A stretch of DNA of 64,000 bases from Solimonas sp. K1W22B-7 (GTDB lineage Bacteria; Pseudomonadota; Gammaproteobacteria; Nevskiales; Nevskiaceae). The translations under genes and the position numbers were made by a program. The notes beneath the pieces were generated by a model that was not told where the DNA came from, ran no database searches, and saw only the letters and a program-made list of their open reading frames with translations. The first letter of the stretch is position 1, and the number at the start of each line of letters is the position of its first letter. Shown here piece after piece: positions 8,760 to 16,911 of this stretch. Location of the stretch: assembly GCF_003428335.1 (NCBI RefSeq), contig NZ_CP031704.1, positions 1,860,001 to 1,924,000 of the forward strand. Direction: 5' to 3'.

Positions 8760-9047
8760 CTTTCGGGATTCCCTTTTCCGAAACCGGAAGGATCGTTGTT
8801 GTGGTCTGCCCTTCGGGGGAGGGGCGATGCGGATTAGGCGGTTCGGGCCGGGATGGCGACAACGGTGTTTTCCTGTCAGCCGGCGTCAGCAAATCACCCG
8901 CCTGGGGGTGGTATGTCTCCCACTGCGCAAACTTGCCCGTGGTGACGAAAATCGTCAGCCGACAGGACTGCCTGAAAGGCAGCCGTGATCCGGTCTCGCG
9001 CTGCAGGAATGGCTGCACGCGGCCGTCGCTTTGTCCTACATCCTGTC

Positions 9048-10811
9048 TCAGGGTGCCGGTGGCAGCGGGCCCAGCAAGGGCAGCCAGATCCTGCCCGACA
9101 CGCGCAGCGGTACCACGGCCGGCTGTGTCGCGTTGACCGAGCCGCTGAGCAGGTACTGGTCGTGACTGCCGTAGAGCAGCAGCGCCAGCCGGTCGCCCGG
9201 CTGCAGGCGCTCGCCGACGCCGACCAGATCGATCTCATGGTGCCCGCTGCCGCGGATCGGCATCACCTGGTTGTCCACCAGGTCCCAGACCAGTGGCAGG
9301 GGCAGGTTGGGGAGCAGTGCGCGCTTGTGACCGATGCCGGCGAAGATCACCGGCTCGCCAGCGGCGGCGCCGGCCAGCGGTTCGATATCGATCTCCAGGC
9401 GCGGGATGCCGCCCAGCACATCGCCGTTGTCGCCGGCGACGATGCCGAGTTCCACCACCGTCGGCAGTTCCGGCAAGCCCGCCACCACCGTGGCTGCCGG
9501 CACCGCGGCCTCGCGGCCCGCATGACCGGTCATGACCTCGTCGACCAGCACCGCGTCGTCCACCCGCAGCGACAGGCAAAGCTGCGTCGGCACGAGACTC
9601 GCAGCAGCCTCGATGCCCTTGAGGTGTTCATCGAAGAAGGCCAGGGCGGCATCGTGCACGCTGAGGGAGCCGCAGCGGCTGTTGAACATGTGACCCAGGG
9701 GCTGGAACAGGTCGCCGCCCGGATCGGGTATCACCGGCGTGGCGTTGTGGCCCGCCTGGTAGCTCAGCAGGCGCACGTCGCCGCCGCCCTGCCTGTAGCA
9801 CTGGTAGTTGCGGTAGGCCTCGTTGAAGTTGAACAGCGTGTCGCGCATGCCCTGGAAGAACATCGCGTGGATCTTCCCGGGCCGCCTTGGTGGATACAGG
9901 GGCTGCGTGCCCGGGCCGCCGTTGGTCGCCACCGGCCTGCCGTTACAAAAGTAGGCATTGCTGTGGTAATAGGCCAGGTCGTCCTGCTCCGGGCTCAACG
10001 GCCGGCCGAGCAGGCCATCGACGAATATCGAGCGCATGAACGGATCCAGACCGTTGCCCGCGGTACCGAGGCGCAGGCCGAGGAAAGTACCCCACAGCGT
10101 CTTGACGGTGCCCGCGGGAGACAGCGCGTCGCGCACGTCATGCCAGGTGGCTTCCGGCACCAGGGCATCCATGCGATGCCGCGGGTCGATGTCGTGCAGC
10201 AGCATCTGGAAGGCGCCGCCGTAGGAGCCGCCGATGCCGCCGACCCGCAGGTTGTGCGGGTCCCTGCCATCGACGCTGCGGCCGTAGGCCAGCCAGCCGA
10301 GCCGGTTCTCGGCCCAGTCGAGGATCGCCAGCAGGTCGCGGCCTTCGTAGTCCGGATCCATCAGGCGGATCTGCCCGCCGGATTCGCCGTGGCCGCGCTG
10401 GTCCATGCTGATCACGCCGTAGCCATGCTCGGTGAAGAAGCCGACGTTGTCGTTGAAGGGGCTGTAGGCCGACTGCGGGTCGTTCTTGTTGGTGACGCGG
10501 CTTGCACCGCCGCCGTGGCCGTGCAGCAGCAGCGGGTATTTCTTCCCGGCTTCGACCGTGGCGGGCTCGAACACCGTGAACGCAATGAGGTCGCCGGTGG
10601 CGGGCACCTGGATGTAGACGTCGTAGCTCAGGCCATCGCGCGACTGGCCCGGTGCCGGAGGCGGCGGCACGACGTTGACATGGTCCGGGGCATCCGGGGG
10701 TGCCGGCGGCAGCGACACGGTGACGTCGTCCACCGGATCGCTGGCGTGGCCGCAGGCGGCCAGCAGCAGCGCCAGGACGGCGGAAACCAGGGTCGCGTGG
10801 GGCCTGTTCAT
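9048..10811 (-). CDS. Secreted alpha/beta hydrolase lipoprotein (CocE/NonD, S15-like)
   Basis: A 587-residue lipoprotein with a lipobox LLAAC (Cys20). The hydrolase core shows an oxyanion segment LLLHGHGGG, DQRGHGESGG and the nucleophile elbow GGSYGG (Ser196). The likely acid lies around FFQGMRDTLFN and the His in SYQAGHN. The C-terminal 200 residues are beta-rich, as in X-Pro dipeptidyl-peptidase/cocaine-esterase family members. The probable role is hydrolysis of an ester or peptide at the outer membrane. It is divergent from the TetR gene at 10942, with palindromes between them, and is a paralogue of the hydrolase at 11634. The ATG at 10811 is chosen over 10817 for the better signal sequence; no clear ribosome site is visible. 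Confidence 0.82.
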   Translation of the reverse strand: MNRPHATLVSAVLALLLAACGHASDPVDDVTVSLPPAPPDAPDHVNVVPPPPAPGQSRDGLSYDVYIQVPATGDLIAFTVFEPATVEAGKKYPLLLHGHGGGASRVTNKNDPQSAYSPFNDNVGFFTEHGYGVISMDQRGHGESGGQIRLMDPDYEGRDLLAILDWAENRLGWLAYGRSVDGRDPHNLRVGGIGGSYGGAFQMLLHDIDPRHRMDALVPEATWHDVRDALSPAGTVKTLWGTFLGLRLGTAGNGLDPFMRSIFVDGLLGRPLSPEQDDLAYYHSNAYFCNGRPVATNGGPGTQPLYPPRRPGKIHAMFFQGMRDTLFNFNEAYRNYQCYRQGGGDVRLLSYQAGHNATPVIPDPGGDLFQPLGHMFNSRCGSLSVHDAALAFFDEHLKGIEAAASLVPTQLCLSLRVDDAVLVDEVMTGHAGREAAVPAATVVAGLPELPTVVELGIVAGDNGDVLGGIPRLEIDIEPLAGAAAGEPVIFAGIGHKRALLPNLPLPLVWDLVDNQVMPIRGSGHHEIDLVGVGERLQPGDRLALLLYGSHDQYLLSGSVNATQPAVVPLRVSGRIWLPLLGPLPPAP

Positions 10812-10821
10812 GATCATTTAT

Positions 10822-10839
10822 ATGAACCATACGGTACAT
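10822..10839. promoter_or_regulatory. Palindromic operator candidate ahead of the hydrolase gene
   Basis: ATGAACCATACGGTACAT is an 18-bp imperfect palindrome (14 of 18 positions symmetric) built from two ATGWACC/GGTWCAT half-sites. It lies 10 bp upstream of the hydrolase start at 10811. The same half-site appears in the palindrome at 10932-10953, so both are probably bound by the TetR protein encoded at 10942. Confidence 0.55.
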
Positions 10840-10931
10840 CAACCGATCGTAGCGAGTTGGCTGAATCCAGGATAGGCGGTGCCAAAAGGCAGACAAACGG
10901 CAACTTGACGGTCAATTCCGAATTGGCGCAC

Positions 10932-10953
10932 CATCTGGTACATGAACCAGATG
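10932..10953. promoter_or_regulatory. Palindromic operator candidate spanning the TetR start codon
   Basis: CATCTGGTACATGAACCAGATG is a 22-bp palindrome with 20 symmetric positions, centred on CATG. It covers the proposed ATG of the TetR gene (10942) and reaches a second in-frame ATG at 10951. Binding here would allow direct autoregulation. The half-site GGTWCAT is shared with the site at 10822. Confidence 0.6.
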
Positions 10954-11583
10954 GACGAAATCCCGGCCGAACCGGCGGATTCGCGGCGCGACGGCCGTTC
11001 CAGCCGCCACGACGGCCGCCGCCGCGAGTTGATGGACCGGGCCATTGCCTATGTGCTGCGCGAGGGCTTCGGCGGCCTGTCGCTGCGCCCCATGGCCGAG
11101 TCCATGGGCATCAGCCATCGCACCCTGCTGCATCACTTCGGCAGCAAGGAAGCGATGCTGGAGCGCGTGCTGGCGGAATTGCGCGAGCGCGAACTGCGCC
11201 ATCTCAACCTGCGCGCGCTGGAGCAGCAGCAGGATCCGGTGGCGATGGTCGATGCCTCCTGGGCGCAGCTTTCAGCACCCGAGCGCCTGCCGTTCTGGCG
11301 CGCCTTCTTCGAGATCTACGCCCAGGCGGTGAAGCATCCCGAGCAGCACGCCGAGTTTCTCGAGGGCGTGGTCAAGGCCTGGCTGCCGGCGCTGACGCAG
11401 GCCTGCGTGGCGCGCGGAGTCTTGCCGGAACGCGCGGAGACCATCGCCACGGTGATGACCGATGGCTGCCGCGGATTGATGATCGACCTGCTGACCACCG
11501 GCGAAACCGCCCGCGTGAGCCGGGCCTACGCAGTACTGCATGAGTTGCTGCAGCGCGAACTGGATGCCGCCGCAGGGACCTGA
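10942..11583 (+). CDS. TetR/AcrR family transcriptional regulator
   Basis: A 213-residue regulator. The N-terminal helix-turn-helix is clear: ELMDRAIAYVLREGFGGLSL (about 29-48), then MAESMGISHRTLLHHFGSKE (about 51-70). The C-terminal helical ligand domain has no recognisable specificity. It lies between two paralogous hydrolase lipoproteins, divergent from one and 50 bp upstream of the other, so it probably controls both. Start: the ATG at 10942 lies inside a palindrome and has no good ribosome site; the ATG at 10951 is an alternative. Confidence 0.88.
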   Translation: MNQMDEIPAEPADSRRDGRSSRHDGRRRELMDRAIAYVLREGFGGLSLRPMAESMGISHRTLLHHFGSKEAMLERVLAELRERELRHLNLRALEQQQDPVAMVDASWAQLSAPERLPFWRAFFEIYAQAVKHPEQHAEFLEGVVKAWLPALTQACVARGVLPERAETIATVMTDGCRGLMIDLLTTGETARVSRAYAVLHELLQRELDAAAGT

Positions 11584-11633
11584 GTCCCGCGGCAGGAAAA
11601 CAAGAGAAAGCGGTACCGGAGGAGAACGGTTCC

Positions 11634-13550
11634 ATGCGCATCACCCTGTGGGGCGGCCTGCTGGTCGCGGGCCTGCTGTCGGCCTGTCATTCCTCTTCGC
11701 CCCCCGACGGTGCGGGGCCCGTGCCGGGCGCACGCTGCGACAGCCCCTTGCCGGCGGCCGTGCGCGAAGAACGCCTCAGCGTCGGCGTCCCCTCGGATTT
11801 CGACGCCACGGTGAATCCCATGCCGACCACCCTGATTCCCATCGTGGTGCTGATGCCGCAGCGCTGCCCCGGCGAGGCCTTGCCGCTGGTGCTCTATGGC
11901 CATGGCTTCAGCGAGAACTACAGCACCGTCAACAGCGACAAGCTCGATGACGGCAACATGGAGCCGCTGCTGCGGCGTGGCTATGTGGTGATCAGGTTCG
12001 ACCAGCGCGGCCACGGCGACAATCGCCCGTCCCAGGGTGGCGGCAATGCGCGCCTGCTCGATCCGAACGCGGAAATCCAGGATGCGCGCGCGATCCTCGA
12101 CTGGGCGTATGACCACGCTGCGGAGATTGGCGTGCAGACCGAACCCGGCAGTGGCATCGACAAGGACCTGAGGGTCGGCACGCTCGGTGCCAGCTACGGC
12201 GGGGCGTTCCAGATGCTGCTGGCGGCGCTGGACCGGCGCATCGACGTGATCGCGCCGGACCGGACCTTCCACGACACCCTCTACAGCGCAGCGCCGGGTG
12301 ATGCGGTCAAGACCTTTGCGCGGCTGCTGATGCTGTTCATCCAGCTCGATGAACTGGTGCCGGGGCAGGGCGTGACCGCGACTCCCGCCCTGCGTACCGT
12401 CGCCAATCTGATCGGGCCGCTGGCGCCCACCGCCAACCTGGTACGCACTCGCGCCGATCTGGTCCGCCTGGGCGCCAGCCCTGTCGCGCAACCGCGGCCG
12501 GCGAGCGAGCAGGAGGTGGTCGATCTTCTGTACAGGAACAGCATGGACTACTTCGAGTCGCGGCAGGCCGCCGGACAGCCCTGGGGCTTCGGTGAGTCCA
12601 GTGCCCGCCTGCGGCCGGTGCCGGCGCTGTTCACGCAGGGCCAGCGCGATGTGCTGTTCAACGTCACCGAGGCCTACTGGAACGCGCGCTACTTCGCGGC
12701 GACCGGTGCCGACGTGAGAGTGATCACGCACGAGGACGGGCACATGAACCCGCTCGCCGGGCAGGCGCGCGGCGCCTGGGCCTGCGGCAAGGTCGACGTG
12801 CAACAGGCGCTCCTGGCCTGGCTCGACCGCTACCTGAAGAACATCGACTCGGCCGCGTTCCGCGCCATCCCCAGGGTCTGCATCTCGCTGCTCGACAGCA
12901 GCGATCCCGAGCTGGCACCGGCGGGCGTGACGCTGCCGGCCTTTCCGGTCGGCGCGCTGGCGGGTGCCGGCGCGGTACCGGCGCGGGCGGCGAGGCTCAG
13001 CGCCTCGGTGAATGCGCTGAACGCCGGCGCCGGCGTGTTCGTCCCGGTCACCACGATCGCGGGCGAGGGCAGGGTGCTGGCCGGCATCCCGCGTCTCGGC
13101 CGGATCACGGTCACCCCCGGTGCCGGCAACCTGCAGACCGCGATCGCGATCGTCGGCGTGGCTGTCCGTCGCGACGGACAGCTGCACCTGGTCAACGGCC
13201 AGGTCACCGCCTTCGTCGAGGGCGATCACGACAGCAACCGCGGCGTCGATCATCCGGGCGAGTTGCTGCTGCCTGGGGTCGGGCAGCAGCTGCAGGACGG
13301 CGACGAGGTCGGCCTGGTGTTCTACGGCCAGCATGTGCAGTTCGCACCGGTACTGGCGGCGCAGAACGTCGGCGGCCTGACCTCGATCCTGCCGGGGGTG
13401 CCGGCGCTGCTGCCGGCGCCGATCACGACGGCGCTCAATCCGCTGCTGGGCCTGGTCAACCTGCCGAATGTCTATGAGGTCACGCTGACCGACGTCGGTC
13501 TGCCGATCCTGCTGCCCGGGGTGTACCCCGGCAGCCGTTTGACGCAATAG
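11634..13550 (+). CDS. Secreted alpha/beta hydrolase lipoprotein, paralogue of 9048-10811
   Basis: A 638-residue lipoprotein with lipobox LLSAC (Cys18) and a strong GGAGGAG ribosome site upstream. The core has VLYGHGFSENYS, FDQRGHGDNRP, the nucleophile elbow GASYGG (Ser187), a QGQRDVLFNVTEAY segment that probably carries the acid, and THEDGHMN with the likely catalytic His. The layout matches the hydrolase on the other side of the TetR gene, including a beta-rich C-terminal third. The substrate is unknown; an ester, polyester or peptide is possible. The last 50 residues (LLPAPITTALNPLLG onward) extend beyond the paralogue and are proline/leucine rich. Confidence 0.82.
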   Translation: MRITLWGGLLVAGLLSACHSSSPPDGAGPVPGARCDSPLPAAVREERLSVGVPSDFDATVNPMPTTLIPIVVLMPQRCPGEALPLVLYGHGFSENYSTVNSDKLDDGNMEPLLRRGYVVIRFDQRGHGDNRPSQGGGNARLLDPNAEIQDARAILDWAYDHAAEIGVQTEPGSGIDKDLRVGTLGASYGGAFQMLLAALDRRIDVIAPDRTFHDTLYSAAPGDAVKTFARLLMLFIQLDELVPGQGVTATPALRTVANLIGPLAPTANLVRTRADLVRLGASPVAQPRPASEQEVVDLLYRNSMDYFESRQAAGQPWGFGESSARLRPVPALFTQGQRDVLFNVTEAYWNARYFAATGADVRVITHEDGHMNPLAGQARGAWACGKVDVQQALLAWLDRYLKNIDSAAFRAIPRVCISLLDSSDPELAPAGVTLPAFPVGALAGAGAVPARAARLSASVNALNAGAGVFVPVTTIAGEGRVLAGIPRLGRITVTPGAGNLQTAIAIVGVAVRRDGQLHLVNGQVTAFVEGDHDSNRGVDHPGELLLPGVGQQLQDGDEVGLVFYGQHVQFAPVLAAQNVGGLTSILPGVPALLPAPITTALNPLLGLVNLPNVYEVTLTDVGLPILLPGVYPGSRLTQ

Positions 13551-13624
13551 TTTCCCGGTCGGGGCGACAGGGCACCGCAGAAGTGTCCGCGCCGCCGTCC
13601 ATGCTTGCCCTGAGGAGAGGCGGT

Positions 13625-15295
13625 ATGCGCAATGCGATTCGTGGCCCGGCGATGGCCGCGCTGGCATGGGGACTGGCCGCCTGCGGCAGCAGCGATCCGG
13701 CGGGCGAAGCGCCCCATGCGCGCAACTCGGAGGTTTGTGCCCCGGCGGTGCTGGCCGACGCGCCCGGCGCGCGTCCGGCGACGATCCCGGCACTGCAGCT
13801 CTGGCAGCCCGGCGCGAGCGGCTACGCCTACGGCGTGGCCTCGCGCATCGTCCTGGACCCGGCCGATGGCGCCGCGCTGGCCGAGACCGCGCAAGTGCTG
13901 GCCGAGGACCTGGAGCGGCAGGGTGGCCGGCGGCCCGCGATCATGTCCGGCACGCCGGTGGCCGGCGACATCGCCTTGAGCCGCGGCCATTGCGATGCCC
14001 GCCTCGGAGCGGAAGGCTATGGCCTGCGCAGCGGCCCGGTGCTGGAAATCCAGGCGCAGGAATCCGCCGGCGTGTTCTACGGCACGCGCACGCTGCTGCA
14101 GCTGCTGGCGCAGGGCTCCGCGATCCCCGCCGGCCATGCACTGGACTGGCCACGCTACCCCGAGCGCGGCCTGATGGTGGACGCGGGCCGCAAGTACTTC
14201 ACGCCGGAATGGCTGCGCCAGCACATCCGCGAACTGGCCTGGCTCAAGCTCAACGTCCTGCACCTGCATTTCAGCGACAACCAGGGCTTTCGCATCGAGA
14301 GCGAGCGCCATCCGGAGATCGTCTCGGCGGAGCACCTGAGCAAGGCCGAGCTGCGTGAACTGGTGGCGCTGGCGCGGCGCCACCACGTCACCCTGATCGG
14401 CGAGATCGGCATGCCGGGCCACATGACCGCCGCGCTGGCGCCGCACCCCGAGTTCCAGCTGACCGACGCCAATGGTGAGCCTGCGCCGGACAAGCTCGAC
14501 ATCACCAATCCGCTGGCACGACAGTACGCGCGGGAACTGGTGGAAGAGTTCCTGCCGCTGTTCCCTGGCCGCTACTGGCACACCGGCGGCGACGAGTACA
14601 TGGCATCCGCGGAGTACCGCAACTATCCGCAGCTGCAGGCCTATGCCCGAGAGAAGCATGGGGCAGACGCCAATGCCAAGGACGCGGTGCTGGACTTCGT
14701 GAACTGGCTCGACGGCGTGGTGCGCAGCCACGGCCGGACTGCGCGCTTCTGGCATGACGGTGTCTCCGGCGGCAATGCCGTGAACGTCAACCCGGACACG
14801 GTGGTGGAATGGTGGACCGACTTCAATCCCATCGGCGACCTGCTGCCGCCGCCGCCGCAGGAGTTCCTCGACCGTGGCCATACGATCGGCAACGCCAGCT
14901 ACTGGCCGCTCTACTACACCGTCGGCGCCGCCGCCGGCTTCCCCGCGGGGCTGCCGCCGCGACCGGACCTCTGCAGCATGTACGAGAGCTGGGAGGTCAA
15001 CGAGTTCACCGGCCCGCTCAACGCCCCGGCCGTGCTGTGCCAGACCGTGCACGTCCTGCCGGTCAAGACCGTGGCCACCGACGAGGCGCGCAACCTCGGC
15101 GCCAAGCTGTTCGTCTGGACCGACAGCCCGGAGGCCGAGACCGAAGCCGAGATCGCCGCAGGCATCGCGCCGCGCCTGCGCATCGTCGCCCAGAAGACCT
15201 GGAATTCGCCGCGGCTGACCCCGCGCTACGCCGCCTTCCAGCCCCTGGCGGAGGCCATCGGCCACGCCCCCGGGTACAGCCTGCCGGCGGATTAA
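13625..15295 (+). CDS. Glycoside hydrolase family 20 lipoprotein (beta-N-acetylhexosaminidase)
   Basis: A 556-residue lipoprotein (lipobox LAAC, Cys20) that would release terminal N-acetylhexosamine from chitin- or glycan-derived oligosaccharides. An N-terminal GH20b-like domain (about 50-175) precedes the catalytic barrel starting at YPERGLMVDAGRKYF. The substrate-assisted catalytic pair is Asp323-Glu324 in HTGGDEYM; HLHFSDNQGFR and GEIGMPGHM are further family blocks. The ATG at 13625 is chosen because TGAGGAGAGG precedes it; an upstream ATG at 13583 in frame lacks a site and would bury the lipoprotein signal. It follows the hydrolase by 74 bp and may be cotranscribed. Confidence 0.9.
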   Translation: MRNAIRGPAMAALAWGLAACGSSDPAGEAPHARNSEVCAPAVLADAPGARPATIPALQLWQPGASGYAYGVASRIVLDPADGAALAETAQVLAEDLERQGGRRPAIMSGTPVAGDIALSRGHCDARLGAEGYGLRSGPVLEIQAQESAGVFYGTRTLLQLLAQGSAIPAGHALDWPRYPERGLMVDAGRKYFTPEWLRQHIRELAWLKLNVLHLHFSDNQGFRIESERHPEIVSAEHLSKAELRELVALARRHHVTLIGEIGMPGHMTAALAPHPEFQLTDANGEPAPDKLDITNPLARQYARELVEEFLPLFPGRYWHTGGDEYMASAEYRNYPQLQAYAREKHGADANAKDAVLDFVNWLDGVVRSHGRTARFWHDGVSGGNAVNVNPDTVVEWWTDFNPIGDLLPPPPQEFLDRGHTIGNASYWPLYYTVGAAAGFPAGLPPRPDLCSMYESWEVNEFTGPLNAPAVLCQTVHVLPVKTVATDEARNLGAKLFVWTDSPEAETEAEIAAGIAPRLRIVAQKTWNSPRLTPRYAAFQPLAEAIGHAPGYSLPAD

Positions 15296-15399
15296 GGCCA
15301 AACCCGCAGGGGCTTTCGTCCTAACGGGTGAAGCCCCATGGCGGCGGCTGTCCCAATACTGGGAATCGAGCCCATCCCAATCATTCCGAGGAGAAAACC

Positions 15400-15885
15400 A
15401 TGTCCTTGCCGCTGGAAGACCTGGAGCTGATCAAGCGCCTGAAGTACGCCTACTGCCGCTGCATCGACACGGCCAACCTCGAAGAGCTCAAGACGCTCTT
15501 CACCGAGGACGCCAGCGTGCGCTACGAGGGCGGCAGCTACCTGTTCGAGGCGCAGGGTCGCGACAAGATCCTGGAAGCGATCGGCTATGCCTTCCACGCC
15601 GAGGCCATCGCGCTGCATCACGTCAACCACCCGGAAATCGACTTCCAGTCGCCGACCGAGGCCACCGGCACCTGGTACCTGAAGGACTGGTTCTGCGACC
15701 TCAAGAACAAGATCATCACCGACGGCTCCTCGCTGTACCGCGACACCTACGTCAAGCAGGGCGGCAAGTGGCTGATCAAGCGCGCCACCTACTCGCGCAT
15801 CTTCGAGATCGTCACGCCGTTCACCGAGCCGCCCAACATCACTGCCCATTACCTGGCGAAGCACGGCGTCAAGCACGCTTCCTGA
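15400..15885 (+). CDS. SnoaL-like (NTF2-fold) protein
   Basis: A 161-residue single-domain protein with the SnoaL/NTF2-like pattern: an N-terminal helix (LEDLELIKRLKYAYCRCIDT), LFTEDASVRYEGG, the HHVNHPEIDF strand and a C-terminal GGKWLIKRATYSRIFE strand. This fold includes steroid isomerases, dehydratases and polyketide cyclases. The catalytic residues of delta-5-3-ketosteroid isomerase cannot be confirmed here. The ATG at 15400 has a CGAGGAGAA site. It overlaps the next gene by one base (TGATG), so the two are cotranslated. Confidence 0.78.
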   Translation: MSLPLEDLELIKRLKYAYCRCIDTANLEELKTLFTEDASVRYEGGSYLFEAQGRDKILEAIGYAFHAEAIALHHVNHPEIDFQSPTEATGTWYLKDWFCDLKNKIITDGSSLYRDTYVKQGGKWLIKRATYSRIFEIVTPFTEPPNITAHYLAKHGVKHAS

Positions 15886-16886
15886 TGCTTGCCGCCGTCA
15901 CCGGGGGAGGGGGACGGCTGGGCTGTGCGCTGGTGCGGGCGCTGCTGGCGGACGGCCACCAGGTGCGGGTGCTGGAGCCGCCCGGCCGCGGCACGCCGCG
16001 CTCGCTGCAGGGCCTGGACGTGGACATGGTGCATGGCTCGGTGCTGTCGGCCGAATCGGTGGCCGCGCTGCTCGACGGCGTGGACTGCGTCTTCCACCTT
16101 GCCGCCAAGGTCAGCATCGAGCCCGACCGTGACGGCAGCACGCAGCAGGTCAACGTCGAGGGCACGCGCAGGGTCGCGGAGGCCTGCGCGGCGCGCGGCC
16201 TGCGCATGGTCCACTGCTCCTCGCATTCGGCGCTGGAGCATCGCCCGCTGGCGCTGCCGCTGGACGAGACGCGGCCGCTGAACATGAAGGGCCGCTCCGA
16301 TTACTCCCGCACCAAGGCCGAGGCCGAGTTGCTGGTGGCCACCCTGGTGCGCGAGAAAGGCCTCGACGCCGTGGTCTGCATGCCGGGCAACATGATCGGC
16401 CCCGAGGACTACGAGCCTTCGATCTTCGGCCGCGCATTGCTGGACCTCTACCACCGCCGCATCCCGGTGATGATGGAGGTGGTCAGCGACTACGTGGACG
16501 CGCGCGACGTCGCCGCCGGTTTCGTCGCCGCCGCCACGCGCGGACGCCGCGGCGAGCGCTACCTGCTGACCGGCGAGGTGCTGGACATGCGCCGGTTCAT
16601 GGCGATCTGGGAGGAGGTCTGCGGCGTGGCCATGCCCAGGACCGTCCTGCCGCTATGGGTCGGCTGGGCCTCGCTGCCGCTGGCCCTGGCCGCGGCACGC
16701 CTCAGCGGCCAGCCGCCCAAGTTCAACGCCGGCGTGCTGCGCCAGGCGGTACTCAACCGCGTGGTGCTCAACGACAAGGCGCGCCGCGAACTGGGCTTCA
16801 ATCCGCGGCCGCCGCGCGAATCCCTGGTCGATGCGCTGGCGTTCCTGCGCCAGGAGGGTTGGCTGGAGGCGGGCAGGGCGGCCTGA
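15885..16886 (+). CDS. NAD-dependent epimerase/dehydratase (extended SDR, 3-beta-HSD-like)
   Basis: A 333-residue extended short-chain dehydrogenase. The dinucleotide-binding start VTGGGGRLG (residues 5-13) and the catalytic YSRTK (YxxxK) are present, with a DYVDARDVAAGFVAA segment typical of the 3-beta-hydroxysteroid dehydrogenase/isomerase-like and epimerase groups. Given the steroid genes nearby, oxidation of a 3-hydroxysteroid is plausible, but sugar or flavonoid-type substrates are not excluded. The start overlaps the SnoaL-like stop by one base, indicating coupled translation. It ends convergent with the GH5 gene, 25 bp away. Confidence 0.82.
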   Translation: MLAAVTGGGGRLGCALVRALLADGHQVRVLEPPGRGTPRSLQGLDVDMVHGSVLSAESVAALLDGVDCVFHLAAKVSIEPDRDGSTQQVNVEGTRRVAEACAARGLRMVHCSSHSALEHRPLALPLDETRPLNMKGRSDYSRTKAEAELLVATLVREKGLDAVVCMPGNMIGPEDYEPSIFGRALLDLYHRRIPVMMEVVSDYVDARDVAAGFVAAATRGRRGERYLLTGEVLDMRRFMAIWEEVCGVAMPRTVLPLWVGWASLPLALAAARLSGQPPKFNAGVLRQAVLNRVVLNDKARRELGFNPRPPRESLVDALAFLRQEGWLEAGRAA

Positions 16887-16911
16887 TTATCCTGCTGTTG
16901 TGGGAGCGGCT

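Noticed and set aside
8760..9047. Possible riboswitch-like leader upstream of the metalloprotease
   Set aside because: The region has local pairing (ACCACCCCC, GGCGGGTGA), but I could not match it to any known riboswitch consensus, including c-di-GMP or glycine types.
8985..11543. Long plus-strand open frame across the hydrolase and TetR genes
   Set aside because: It is antisense to the alpha/beta hydrolase lipoprotein and out of frame with TetR; composition is typical of a shadow frame.
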